Source: Opitutia bacterium (GTDB lineage: Bacteria; Verrucomicrobiota; Verrucomicrobiia; Opitutales; Opitutaceae). From it: a DNA stretch of 43,779 nt. Of the stretch, positions 8,279-17,626 are shown piece after piece. The DNA is taken from positions 1 to 43,779 of the forward strand of contig CANJIU010000085.1 in assembly GCA_947474365.1 (NCBI GenBank). Direction: 5' to 3'. Position numbers and translations under genes: made by a program. The notes beneath the pieces are model-generated. The model worked only from the letters and a program-made list of their open reading frames with translations, did no database searches and was not told where the DNA came from. The first letter of the stretch is position 1, and each line of letters begins with the position of its first letter.

Positions 8279-8842
8279 ATGCACACCCAGGTTCCTGAAA
8301 CGCGGCTGGCCATCGTCGAAGACATCGACGCTCACGGCTCCGCCAGCCTCACGCGTCTCACCGTGTTGAAGAAATGGTTTGAGCACCCGGGACGGCTGCC
8401 CGCGTTTGGTCGGTGAATTGCGAAACGCGCGGCCGGCCGGAAGGGCAAGACCAAGGCCGCGGCGGGCGCGTTGCTGGACGAGGTGCGTGCTCTACTCGGA
8501 ACGACGGCGACACGCGAGGGCTTCCTGCGGGCCGTGGACCCGCGTGACGCGAAACTCCTGCATGACCGGGCGCGGAAGTTTCAAAACGAATTTGAGCAAC
8601 AGCCATGGGGGCCGGTGCGCATCATTCATTGCTGGCCGCTCCTGTTGGTGGAGGAGGGATTGGCACTCTATCTCAGCTGCAACGACTCGCCATCGGCGGG
8701 CTACAAACTGGCCGCTGACTTTTGCCAGCACTATGATTCCCAGTACGGGAACAGCTTGATCGGCCCCAGCCGGACCAAGATCAGGGAAATCGTCCGTTTC
8801 ATGTTCACCCTCGAAGCGATCGAAGATGACGCTGGTCGATAG
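8279..8842 (+). pseudogene. Unknown conserved-looking gene interrupted by in-frame TGA
   Basis: An ATG at 8279 opens a frame reading TRLAIVEDIDAHGSASLTRL and KKWFEHPGRLPAFGR, then meets TGA at 8414-8416. The same frame continues without interruption to 8842 (IAKRAAGRKGKTKAAAGALL, then PWGPVRIIHCWPLLLVEEGL). The continuity of an open, well-composed frame on both sides suggests a single gene of 187 codons broken by one base change, probably TGG or CGA to TGA. A basic AGRKGKTK stretch follows the break and the C-terminal part is mainly helical. I do not recognise the family. The downstream part might still be translated from 8471. It follows the HsdR fragment by nine bases, so it may belong to the same lost island. 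Confidence 0.5.
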
Positions 8843-8935
8843 AATCCCCAATGCCCCTCGCTGAATAACGCCGGATCGCGGCCGACGTGGAGCAACCGAT
8901 GTCCTTGGATGCACATCCGCACTTTCTCGGCGACG

Positions 8936-10492
8936 TCAGCGTCCGGTCGGCCGGTCTTCCGCCCGATAGAGCAGAGACGGAGGCGGGTTATCGGGGAGCG
9001 TGCCCGGAGCGGCGAGGCGAATAAGACGGATCGAAATGTCATGGCTCCGCAGCAGGGAGCGCTCCCGCGGGGTCTGACACTCGTACTGGAAGGGTCGGTA
9101 GCTGACGGGGTGATCGAAGCGGAGGAGCGTGTCGCCGGCGGGAACTCCAACATACGAGCGCACGGGATAGAGCAATTGGGCGTTGACCAAGGCGAGGTCG
9201 GGACGTTTGACCGGCAACTCCAAGCCGACGTAGAGCGAGCCCGCAACACTCAACGTGCGCTTGGGGTTCCCCCAATGGCGCATCACCGCGATCTCAATGT
9301 CGCGCGGAAAAAGGCGCGGAAAGTGCGGCCAGAAATTCACCGCTGCGGCGGCGATGAGCCCGGCGAGAGCCACGGGTTGAAGCCGCGGCCACCGTTCCAG
9401 CAGGCGCGCGAGCGCCCAACCGGCGAGCAATGCGAGCAGCGGAACCAGAGGCTTGACCGTGCGGGCGTAGACAACGAAGCGCTCAAGTCCGCACGAAAAC
9501 AGGACGAGCAGGCCGTAGGCGGCCACGAGGGCGATGAGCGTGCCAAGCACCCAGCGGGGCAGTGGCGCCCCTGCGCGCAACACGGAAAAAAACGCGAGCA
9601 CGATGCAGCCGGCCGCGGTCAGGCCAAAGATCTCCTCGGAGTGAAACAAATATTCCCAGGGCAACGACCACCCTTCTGCAAACAATCCGAGGGTCGCAGA
9701 GCGAGCAAAGACCCCGGCGGCCTCCCAGTAGCTGGCGCCCCCAAGGCCCGCACCCCACGCGATCGGTGCCACCACCGCCAGGGTCGCGCCGGCCGCGCAA
9801 GACGTGGTGAGGCGCCACCATTGCGGTTCTCTCCAACACGCCAACAGATGTACGAGCCAGATGACCGGCACCGCGTACCAGTAGCCGTTGTAGATTCCGT
9901 AGGCGATTCCGGCAAGCAGGCCGCAGATTAACGCGCGAACCGGCGTCAACCGCCGCAACCCAACCTCGGCCGCGAGGAGGACGGCACTGAGGGCACATTC
10001 GTAAGGCACCAGATGCCGGGCGTAGTAAAACGACGTGTTGGACGCCGCCATGAACAGCAACGCCCAAGCAGACTCGGTCTCGTTCGCCCCGGCGGCCCGC
10101 GCCAGCCGGTACAGCAGGTAGAGATTCAGGGTGGAAAACAACGACAGCACCACCGCCCCGAGTGAAGCGGTGAAGATGATGTTTTCCGGCCGCTGCCAGT
10201 TGCCGAAGGGCGTGAACTAGGCGAGCCCGTGTTGTCCGGCCACGGCGGCCGCACCGATCCAGGGAAACAGGGCATGATCGGGCATCACCGCGACTTCGCG
10301 CACTCCGGCAATGTCGAAAGCCCGCAGCGCAAGATAGAGGCGAACTCCGCGGTTGTACCGCTCCTCGTCGATGAAATAAAACTGGCCGCCCTGCAGTGAT
10401 AGCACGACCCGAAGCACGAGTGAAAAGCCGACGACTTCAAGTGGCAACCAACGGGAAAAAAGCCGTGATGGGGCGCGTTCGGTTAAGAGCAT
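8936..10492 (-). pseudogene. GT39/ArnT-like membrane glycosyltransferase broken by an amber codon
   Basis: The minus strand encodes a polytopic membrane protein of about 518 codons. The N-terminal part (10492 to 10217) has one membrane segment followed by FYFIDEERYNRG, which resembles the acidic D-E motif in the first periplasmic loop of GT-C glycosyltransferases such as dolichyl-phosphate-mannose transferases. A TAG at 10217-10219 interrupts the frame after QHGLA. It continues in frame as FTPFGNWQRPENIIFTASLG and then about eight hydrophobic segments and a soluble C-terminal domain. One base change (CAG or TGG to TAG) would explain the break. The second half could start at a GTG at 10153, but without the catalytic loop. 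The family attaches sugars from polyprenyl phosphates to lipid or protein acceptors. Confidence 0.7.
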
Positions 10493-10735
10493 TTCAACAC
10501 CAACGTCGGAACAATTTCATTTCGTGGGTCAGAAAAAAAAGCCCCAAGGCGATTTGGGCGGGAAGCGGATAGGAAGCGATGACGATCACAGACTGCAACG
10601 CTGATTCACGCGCCGCAAAAGCGGTAACAGGCCGCCGCGCTTAAACGGAGAGCCGCGGTGTACTTCGCTGGCGCGCGCCTCCACCTATAACGGTACACCT
10701 CGCAAACATCAGCACCGCGATCGTCCCCTCCGTGC
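10493..10735. other. Intergenic stretch between FecR-like gene and GT39 pseudogene
   Basis: Apart from the possible minus-strand terminator at 10533-10559 I see no gene or repeat here. Confidence 0.5.
10533..10559 (-). terminator. Possible rho-independent terminator
   Basis: On the minus strand GCCCAA (10559-10554) pairs with TTGGGGC (10547-10541) with one bulged G, followed by eight T's (10540-10533). It lies about 180 bases downstream of the FecR-like gene and before the glycosyltransferase pseudogene, so it would end transcription of the former. The stem is short, hence moderate confidence. Confidence 0.45.
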
Positions 10736-11956
10736 TTACTTGTAGTAAAACCTAAACGTCATCTCCTGCTGGGTGCCGAGGGCCGACTTCATGTCGTCGG
10801 TCCACGGCCCGTACGGCATGCGGTCAGTGATGGCGTTCATACAAGCGCGGGTCGAGGTGTCGTCGGCACTAGTGTCCACCACGCCGATTTCCACAATCCG
10901 CCCCTCGTCGTTCATCACGAACTTCAGCGCGACGCTGCTGCCGATCACCGGGGTTTCCTTTTGTTTGAGGATCGAGCGCTCCCACTGAATCTGCACGGTG
11001 TCGATCATGCGCTGCAGATAGGCGCCGTAGTTGCTCCAACGAGCGTCGACCGCGATATTACCGATGTTCGCCGTGCCCGCTATCTTCTTGGATGGGGGTT
11101 CCTGCGACACCGGTTGCTGCATTGTGATCTGCGGCCGGGCTCGGGGAGTTCTTGCGTTCGATCGACCCGAACTCGGCTGCTCGCCTTGCGAAATGGGGAT
11201 GACTGGGAACAAACCCTCTCTCTCGGCCGTGACGCCGCGGTTCAAAGCAGCTGGCGGAATGGCAGTGATCGTGGCGGCCGAAGTCGCACGGAATTGCCCG
11301 TCGGCGTTGATGGCACCCGTGACCCCGATTTCCTGTCCCGCACGAACAACCATTCTCTTCTCTCCACCGGTTTTGGCATCACCGTCTCCAGAACGAGAAG
11401 TGAAGCCGACGTCACAACCAACAGCGTCCAGGGTGAACACGGTTTGGCCGGTATCCGTCGGACGAAAGACAATTCGGAAAGTCCCGCAACCGGTGTCAGC
11501 CACGCCGGCCGGGGTCGCAACCGTGAGTGACGATCCTTTGTCCAGTTTGAGTTTCTTCACATTTCCAACCAGTTCACCCCGATTCAATGCGAGCGCGGCG
11601 CGCGATCGTGAAGGCTCTTCCACTATTTCCGCGAGCTTGATCGCTCCCGCAAATGGATCCTGCCGGAACTCCTGAAGGACGAGTTCAGTCTCCGCGCGAA
11701 GCTGCATCGTGGCGCCGTTCGAGAATACAAGCACCCCGGCAGAGTGGGGCCCGGTGTTAATCGTCGCCGTTTGCGGCACTTTATCATCCAAACTCAGTTC
11801 CGTCGTTGTCCCGGCGACCGTCATGGTCAGCGTCCCCGTGACTTTGGCGACCAGGACGAGACCGGGTGGCATCTGGGCTGTCGGCGCCTGGCCACGCATC
11901 GGCGCCACCACAAGAAGAGCGAAGGCGAACACGAGCGTCGGTATTACGTGATACAT
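10736..11956 (-). CDS. Exported FecR-like protein with TonB/TolA-type C-terminal domain
   Basis: This protein of about 406 aa begins with a signal peptide (MYHVIPTLVFAFALLVVAPM). Residues of about 30-210 resemble the FecR fold: SAGVLVFSNGATMQLRAETELVLQEF, then NRGELVGNVKKL and TVATPAGVADTGCGTFRI. After a Pro/Gln-rich linker (about 250-290), the last 100 residues (YLQRMIDTVQIQWERS... to TFRFYYK) look like a TonB/TolA C-terminal domain. FecR domains normally sense or scaffold at the envelope and TonB C-termini bind outer-membrane partners. The combination suggests an envelope protein, but its function is unknown. The ATG at 11954-11956 gives the proper signal peptide. Two cysteines (TGCGTF and AVGCDVG) could form a disulfide. 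Confidence 0.7.
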   Translation of the reverse strand: MYHVIPTLVFAFALLVVAPMRGQAPTAQMPPGLVLVAKVTGTLTMTVAGTTTELSLDDKVPQTATINTGPHSAGVLVFSNGATMQLRAETELVLQEFRQDPFAGAIKLAEIVEEPSRSRAALALNRGELVGNVKKLKLDKGSSLTVATPAGVADTGCGTFRIVFRPTDTGQTVFTLDAVGCDVGFTSRSGDGDAKTGGEKRMVVRAGQEIGVTGAINADGQFRATSAATITAIPPAALNRGVTAEREGLFPVIPISQGEQPSSGRSNARTPRARPQITMQQPVSQEPPSKKIAGTANIGNIAVDARWSNYGAYLQRMIDTVQIQWERSILKQKETPVIGSSVALKFVMNDEGRIVEIGVVDTSADDTSTRACMNAITDRMPYGPWTDDMKSALGTQQEMTFRFYYK

Positions 11957-12082
11957 CGAATTTTGGGCTTGGAGCCAAGTTCTGTCAGACCGGTTCGCAC
12001 AAGCCAGAATACCTCGCATCGGAAAAGCAATGACCCACATTGCGGGCGAGAGTCGACCCTCATAGGCCGCGGGCCGCCTTAC

Positions 12083-12220
12083 TCAGCCCATCAACGATCG
12101 GGCGACCAACAGGACACCGGCCAGGAGAACCACCACGACAACCACGGCGATGGCCATGCCGTTCTTTTCGTGTTCATCGGCTTCAAGCTTTAACTCACTG
12201 CGGTGACGACGGCGGGACAT
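12083..12220 (-). CDS. Small membrane protein (45 aa)
   Basis: From the ATG at 12218-12220 the frame encodes a basic/acidic N-terminus (MSRRRHRSELKLEADEHEKN) and one strong transmembrane segment (MAIAVVVVVVLLAGVLLVA). Similar short single-span proteins are common, and the residue pattern favours a real gene. It lies 127 bases upstream of the FecR-like gene on the same strand and might be cotranscribed. I see no clear ribosome-binding site. A TTG 54 bases further upstream is an alternative start. Function unknown. Confidence 0.4.
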   Translation of the reverse strand: MSRRRHRSELKLEADEHEKNGMAIAVVVVVVLLAGVLLVARSLMG

Positions 12221-12765
12221 GTCCGCATCGTGGCTGATATTTTCTTTTCCGTCTCTGCATCGATTGTCGGACAACGCGCAGGATTATCCGAAAGACGCCG
12301 GCTCGTGACGCGTGGCCATGCAGCCCACGGCGCGACGTCATCTGGGTTTCGACGAGATCAATTGGCCGCCCCCAGACTGGGCAACGTGGGGTCGTCGCAT
12401 CGACCTGCTTCGCGCTTCGATCCCAGCAGGGTCGTTCCGCGTAGCGCCCACCTGAACTAGGGGTAAGCCCAATTTTTCTTCGGCAAATCTTCGATTTTAC
12501 CTCAGTACGCCACTCGTCTTACCTAGCGAGCTACCGAAGAAAGCCCGAAGATCGACCGAATACCCACCCATTTCACAGTGTGGTCAATGGGGACCTACCC
12601 TGACGCCAAAAGGCTGGAATTCGATCGTTACGGTTGAGCGGAAACCCGCCCTCAATTCCCCGGTGTGACCGTCCCTGGGCACACCCGCGATCAAGCTCTC
12701 GCCGCACAACCCCGTTTCTCGCTCGCCCGACTGCGAAATTCCGGTCCGTCCTTCCGACTTCCACC
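12221..12765. other. Non-coding stretch of about 545 bases
   Basis: Apart from the short plus-strand frame at 12318-12455 I find no convincing gene. Positions 12460-12600 are notably richer in A and T than their surroundings and could hold transcription signals. I could not assign a promoter with confidence. Confidence 0.4.
12318..12455 (+). CDS. Possible 45-aa protein or gene remnant
   Basis: A short frame from ATG 12318 to TGA 12453 encodes an acidic and tryptophan-rich sequence (GFDEINWPPPDWATWGRRID). Its composition looks protein-like rather than random, but I do not recognise it. It may be the tail of a lost gene: an in-frame stop lies just upstream at 12306. Nothing around it suggests an operon. 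Confidence 0.25.
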   Translation: MQPTARRHLGFDEINWPPPDWATWGRRIDLLRASIPAGSFRVAPT

Positions 12766-14400
12766 TCAACGGATTCGCGCCGACTTTTCCCGCGCGGCCT
12801 TTTCCAAATCGAGGTACCATGCTCGCGCCCACTTCACCTCGGAGCGAATCGCGGCCGCACTGGCGCTTCGCGCGGCGGAGGACTCCCAACCGCCGCGATT
12901 GCCGTCCGATCCCGCGGGAGCCTTCAACCATGTCTCAATCGCGTCGAGCGATTTCAACCGCGCGGCCACCCATTCCCCGAGGCGATCTTCGTCGCGGCTG
13001 GGTGCGCCGTCCACTTCCACGTAAACCGGGGTGGCAACCGCACCGGAGAAAAAGCCCGGGAGATCCATCAACGGGTGTTCGTTCGTTTCGACCTGCACCG
13101 TAATCCACAGGCTGCGCTGCGGCATGAGTTCGAGTTCGACCTTGCTCTCCTTCGTTTCGGCGAGGGTTTTTCCGAATGAGACAATCTTCAACCGGGCCGG
13201 CCGCGTCGTCCCGGGGTTGCTCCGCACCCTCGCCTTTACACGGATCGGATCGCCCCGTTTGAGCGACAGCACCGAACCCGGGAGGCGATCGTTCACCGTG
13301 AACTCCAGCATGGGGCCAGTCGTCACAAACGTGTGACCGAGCCGCACGGCTTCGAGCCAGCGCCCGGAATCAAACGGCCCCGCCAGGTGAGCGTAGACGC
13401 GGGTCCCGCCAATCGTACCGCCCCATGGCACGTCGCTCCCACCCATCGCTGTGAGACGAAAGCCGAGATTGAGAAACTCATACCACGTGTTCACGCCGAT
13501 GTAACCCATCTCCGCGATTTCGACAAAATCCACCAGACCGCGTGGCGCCGCCAGGCTCAGGGCGCGATCCGCCTCGAAGAACCAACGACGCCGGCCGACG
13601 TGCGCCAGGCCGCTGAGGCCACCTCCCCGGTGCACCTGTTCGAGCACGGGAGCGTACGCGTAGTACTTCTCCGCATCGCGGACCGGCGCGGCGATTCCCA
13701 GGTGCAGCGTGTGTCCAAGATCCTTGGTGCGCGGATCTTCCTGGCCGGGGATGATTGCGCGTCCGTCGGCAGCAACCGTGCCCATAGAGCCAAACCCGTA
13801 CTGCGGATAATACGTTTGCCGGGCATCTCCCATTAGCAGCACGTTGACCGCATGCACGTCTTCCGCCGCGGCCCATTGCATAACGGCGCGGTCGGCAGCG
13901 GGACTGGCGCGCTCGATATGGACATGCCCGTCGCCGGAATACCAGCCGGCCTGCGCCATATTCACCCACCGGACGAGGTCGATGATTTCAGAACGGGCAC
14001 CGGAGACGTCGACGACCCGCGTCACCGGCTCGTATTCCAAGCCCTTGTTAACCGTCAGCGTATAGCGCCCGGGCGGTACAGTGACGCGAAATCCGCCATC
14101 AACGAAGAAACAGGCGGTCCCCGGCGGATGGCTCGCCCGAAAATACGAGGATCCGAAAAAAGGATCCTGCGAACGCACCTGGGTCGCCGTCCAATCCGCA
14201 TAGTGGATCAAATTCCCTGCCGCATAGAGGTAACCCATGGCCGCCAGATTGAGCGCGGATTCCGGGACGATGAGTTTCCCCGCAAAATCAAAGAAGCGCA
14301 CGGCGGCGGCAGAGGGTCGCCCGGCGTCACGAATCGCCACCACCACCTCCGCAGCCGAAATGGCGGCCGGCGCGCTGGCGAGCAGCAGACACGAAACCAT
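12766..14400 (-). CDS. CehA/McbA-like PHP-superfamily metallohydrolase, exported
   Basis: This protein of about 544 aa has a signal peptide (MVSCLLLASAPAAISA) and an N-terminal carboxypeptidase-regulatory-like beta domain ending in PPGRYTLTVNKG. A PHP-type metallohydrolase domain follows, opening with GWYSGDGHVHIERASP. The H-V-H pair at about residues 159-161 is the first metal-binding motif. Later elements include SGLAHVGRR, MGGSDVPWGG and RLGHTFVTTGP. CehA-type enzymes hydrolyse esters and carbamates, but close relatives in environmental bacteria are mostly of unknown substrate. The ATG at 14398-14400 gives the best signal peptide; longer in-frame starts add an arginine-rich leader. It follows the broken mannonate dehydratase on the same strand by about 180 bases. 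Confidence 0.78.
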   Translation of the reverse strand: MVSCLLLASAPAAISAAEVVVAIRDAGRPSAAAVRFFDFAGKLIVPESALNLAAMGYLYAAGNLIHYADWTATQVRSQDPFFGSSYFRASHPPGTACFFVDGGFRVTVPPGRYTLTVNKGLEYEPVTRVVDVSGARSEIIDLVRWVNMAQAGWYSGDGHVHIERASPAADRAVMQWAAAEDVHAVNVLLMGDARQTYYPQYGFGSMGTVAADGRAIIPGQEDPRTKDLGHTLHLGIAAPVRDAEKYYAYAPVLEQVHRGGGLSGLAHVGRRRWFFEADRALSLAAPRGLVDFVEIAEMGYIGVNTWYEFLNLGFRLTAMGGSDVPWGGTIGGTRVYAHLAGPFDSGRWLEAVRLGHTFVTTGPMLEFTVNDRLPGSVLSLKRGDPIRVKARVRSNPGTTRPARLKIVSFGKTLAETKESKVELELMPQRSLWITVQVETNEHPLMDLPGFFSGAVATPVYVEVDGAPSRDEDRLGEWVAARLKSLDAIETWLKAPAGSDGNRGGWESSAARSASAAAIRSEVKWARAWYLDLEKAAREKSARIR

Positions 14401-14580
14401 GAGGTTTCGATATCGCGTGGGCCCTTGCACGAAGGCCGCCCGAAGCCACCGACACCGCAAGCGGCCAGGTTGGAGCATTGACGGAAATCTGGAATTTGGT
14501 CGCACGTCAGGCAGGGGATTGTCGCGAACAATGACGTCCAGGCCAAGGTTTCACCGTGATCAACTTTTAGCGGTATGCCC

Positions 14581-15777
14581 TCAATTCAGTGCGGAGGAAA
14601 TTCCGACCTGCAATCCACGCAACTCCGCCAGGCCGCGCAGCCGACCTATGATCGGATAGCCGGGGCACGTTGGCGCGGGGCGGTGAAAGTCATCCAGCAT
14701 CATGTGCCCGTGGTCCGGTCGCAGCGCGACGCGCCAGTCGCGCCGCCCACGGCGCTGGCGGCACGCCTGTTCTTCGAGCAACGCCCGCACCACCGCCGGC
14801 ATGTCGACGCTGCCCTCGAGGTGGTTCGCCTCGTAGAACACGCCGTCCGCTTCGCGCTGCACGCTGCGCAAATGGACCGCATGAATTCGCGCTCCCAAGC
14901 GGCGAACGATGCCGGCAAGATCGTTGTCGGCCCGCACGCTCAACGAACCGGTGCAATAGCAAAGGCCGTTGGCGGGGGATTCGACCATCTCCGTCACGGC
15001 CCGCAGGTCCGCCTCGGTTGAGACGATGCGGGGCAGCCCCAACACCCGAAACGGAGGATCGTCGGGGTGGATGGCAAGACGGACGCCGGCGTTTTCCGCC
15101 GTCGGAAGCACCGCCGAAAGGAAGAGACGGAGGTGCTTGCGCAAACGATCCGCGTCGATCATGTCGTAGCGGGCCAGCATCGCCCGAAAATCCGCAACGG
15201 TCAGTCCGAGGCGAACGCCGGGAAACAAATCGAGTGTTTGCTGGGTGAAGGCCAGCCGGGCCTCCTCGTCCTGCGAAAATCAAAACACCTCCGCCGCGGC
15301 GCGCTGCGTCTCGCTCCAGTCTTTTTCCGCTCCCGGCCGTTGGAGCGCGAACAGGTCGAATGCCGCGAATTTCTTCGGATCGTAGAGGAGCGCCTCGGTA
15401 CCGTCGGGCAAACGATGCCGCAGGTCGGTCCGCACCCAATCCATCACCGGCATAAAGTTGTAGACGACCACGCCGATTGCGGCCGCGCCGAGCCGCTCCA
15501 ATGTAATGCGATAGTTTTCGAGGTGCCGCTCGAAGTCCCCCGTGCGCGTCTTAATCGCCTCCGACACGGGCACCGACTCGACGATCCGCCAAGTCAGTCC
15601 CGCCGCCGCGATTTCATCTTGGCGCCGCCGAATCGCTTCAGCCGGCCACGCGTCACCGTAGGGAATTTCGTGCAAGGCGGAGAAAACGGCGGTCGCCCCG
15701 GTCTGCCGAATCTCCGCGAGTGAAACCGTGTCGGCCGGCCCAAACCAGCGCATGGCTTCTTCCATGAGGTTGATCAT
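14581..15777 (-). pseudogene. uxuA: Mannonate dehydratase interrupted by in-frame TGA
   Basis: The two halves of this frame match UxuA, which dehydrates D-mannonate to 2-keto-3-deoxygluconate in glucuronate breakdown. The first half starts MRWFGPADTVSLAEIRQTGA and contains VVYNFMPVMDWVRTDL. The second holds IHPDDPPFRVLGLPRIVST, TGSLSVRADNDL and RPDHGHMMLDD, the metal-binding and catalytic regions. A TGA at 15280-15282 after AAEVF separates them, and the frame resumes at once with FSQDEEARLAF. The total of 398 codons equals the normal length (about 394 in E. coli), so a single point mutation broke the gene. The break falls in a helix between conserved blocks. A C-terminal fragment could restart at 15228 but would lack the N-terminal barrel strands. 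Confidence 0.88.
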
Positions 15778-16125
15778 TGCAGGCCGAGATGAAGCGAAAT
15801 CCGCCCCGGCTCAACGCTGCAGTTCTGCGGGCGATCGCGAAACTGTCCATCGCTGGATCGCAGACTCTCAGCCGTAGAAACTCAGTCGAGAGCGGAGAGC
15901 CGAGAGCAAAACCAAACGGTGAACTTCGGTTTCGGGTCGGGCGGCGCGCGTGTCTGCTCTGGAGATTGGGCTCTCAGCTCTTCGCTCTGAGCTCTCGACT
16001 GCATGGTCGCGGCTCAGCCGAACGTCCAAGGCCGAGCCGGGATTAGGCCATCGTTCGCTCTATGCAACCATGCGGTCGAATGCGCTCAGCTAACCGCCTT
16101 CGGCTCTCGACTGAAGTTTGCCCCT
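15778..16125. other. Non-coding stretch with inverted repeat
   Basis: This stretch of about 350 bases between uxuA and the glycosylphosphotransferase contains the inverted repeat at 15883-16001 and a further copy of GGCTCTCGACTG at 16102-16113. No gene is visible. Confidence 0.5.
15883..16001. repeat. Imperfect inverted repeat rich in GAGAGC/GCTCTC
   Basis: The left arm (15883-15907) begins CAGTCGAGAGCGGAGAGCCG and the right arm (15970-16001) ends GAGCTCTCGACTG. The outer ten bases are perfectly complementary and the rest is imperfect, with a 62-base centre. It could be a small intergenic repeat family or a mobile remnant. Part of it is repeated at 16102. Confidence 0.5.
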
Positions 16126-17547
16126 TCAGTACGCGGTGCTCGGTGGCCGCACGATTTGCCAGAGGGTCCGCGCCGTGATCTGCAGATCCAGCCAGACCGA
16201 CCAGTGGGTGATGTAATACACATCCCAGTAGACCCGGCGATTGAGCATCTCCTTTTCCAAAATCTCGCCACGATAACCGAGACTTTGCGCGAGTCCGGTG
16301 ATGCCGGGCTTGACCAAGTGCCGGGTCCGGTAGCCGCGGGTCTGCTGCCGAAATTCCTCGTCGAGGAGCGGCATATAAGGACGGGGACCGACGACGCTCA
16401 TGTCGCCGCAGAGTACGTTCCAAAATTGAGGGAATTCATCCAGGCTGCGCCGCCGCAGGAGACGGCCAAAGGGAAAAATCCGTTCGTCCTCCGCCGTCGC
16501 CTGCTTCGCTTCGGCCGCGGCGTTCTCCGGGCCCACCCGCATCGAGCGAAATTTCAGCATCCGAAAAATCCTCCCGCGCTGACCGCGGCGCTCCCGCGCG
16601 TGAAACAGCGGTCCGGGCGCCTGCATCCGCTGCATCGTCCACACCCAGGCGCACAACGGCGGAAGGACCAACGTCACCACCGGCAACGCGATCGCGACGT
16701 CGTAGACGCGTTTGACGAGCCGGTTCAACGGATCCTCCAATGGTTCCTCCTGCAGCGTATAAAAATGCCGGCCTTCTTCAACCGTCGGCACCAGCGGATG
16801 AGTGTAACGCTCAGCAAGATTGTTGTGAATCAGGAGCCGGCAGCCCTGCTCCTGGCAGATGTCGATGACGGCGCGCGCCTCGTCATCGGTCGCCGGCAGC
16901 CCGAGGAGCACGACCTGCCCGACCGGTCTCTCCGTCAGCACCCGCGGCAGATCGGATAAACGACCCAGCACCGGCACGAACGGCGAGGCGGAACCAGCGG
17001 CTTCCGGATCATCGGACAGCAGACCGACGGGATGAATGCCCAGGGGTTCCTTGTTCGCGATCCAGTCTTCGAGCCGGGCAAAGGCACTGACCCGTCCGAT
17101 GAACAGCGTGGGCAGATGATGTCCCCGCTGAAACACCATCCGGGCAAGCATCCGTGGCAGCCGGGCGTTGACCACCATCAAACCGAACCAGCTCCAGGCC
17201 AGAAACGTTCCCAAAAACAAGCGGCTGATGCTGCGGTCCTGGGTCGCAAACATCATCGTGAAAATGAACACCGCCATCAATCCCACCTGCCGTCCGGCAA
17301 GGCGCGCCGCGTCGCCGAAGTCCAGCAGATGAAATCTCACGGCCATCTGGCCGAGTCCACGCCGCGACAAGGCCATCCCACCGATCACGCACAAAAAATA
17401 GGGCAGCAGGTTTACTTCACGACTCAGCCGCACCACCGGCACATAGCGCATGATGAACTCGGCGTAGACCCAGAAGAAAATCCCCACGCCAAGCGTCGTC
17501 GCTCCCATCTGGAGATTGGCGAGGCCACGGGCCCGGGTCGTGATCAT
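16126..17547 (-). CDS. Polyprenyl glycosylphosphotransferase (exopolysaccharide initiation, WcaJ/EpsZ type)
   Basis: This protein of about 473 aa transfers a sugar-1-phosphate to undecaprenyl phosphate to start an exopolysaccharide repeat unit. Four to five hydrophobic segments occupy about residues 10-150, followed by a Rossmann-like CoA-binding-type region (LFIGRVSAFARLEDW...). A further membrane segment near VYDVAIALPVVTLVLPPL comes next. The C-terminal catalytic domain shows RIFRMLKFRSMR, GRLLRRRSLDEFPQFWNVL, GDMSVVGPRPYMP and KPGITGLAQSLGYRGE, all family hallmarks. The ATG at 17545-17547 is preferred over the longer start because it begins just before the first hydrophobic stretch. No other polysaccharide-assembly genes lie beside it, so it works with genes elsewhere. 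Confidence 0.9.
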   Translation of the reverse strand: MITTRARGLANLQMGATTLGVGIFFWVYAEFIMRYVPVVRLSREVNLLPYFLCVIGGMALSRRGLGQMAVRFHLLDFGDAARLAGRQVGLMAVFIFTMMFATQDRSISRLFLGTFLAWSWFGLMVVNARLPRMLARMVFQRGHHLPTLFIGRVSAFARLEDWIANKEPLGIHPVGLLSDDPEAAGSASPFVPVLGRLSDLPRVLTERPVGQVVLLGLPATDDEARAVIDICQEQGCRLLIHNNLAERYTHPLVPTVEEGRHFYTLQEEPLEDPLNRLVKRVYDVAIALPVVTLVLPPLCAWVWTMQRMQAPGPLFHARERRGQRGRIFRMLKFRSMRVGPENAAAEAKQATAEDERIFPFGRLLRRRSLDEFPQFWNVLCGDMSVVGPRPYMPLLDEEFRQQTRGYRTRHLVKPGITGLAQSLGYRGEILEKEMLNRRVYWDVYYITHWSVWLDLQITARTLWQIVRPPSTAY

Positions 17548-17626
17548 TCGCGTCGGGATATGGTGAAACGGGGGACGGGCTGCAAGCCAAGCGCACACGA
17601 GGTGCGCGAGCCGACGGTCCGGTTGT

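Noticed and set aside
9000..10150. Plus-strand frames within the glycosyltransferase pseudogene
   Set aside because: They mirror the hydrophobic gene on the minus strand and show no family features.
1209..15777. TGA read as tryptophan or selenocysteine (genetic recoding)
   Set aside because: Intact genes in the window, including both sulfatases and pdxA, end with TGA, and one broken gene has TAG instead. No selenocysteine-type hairpin was recognised after the stops.
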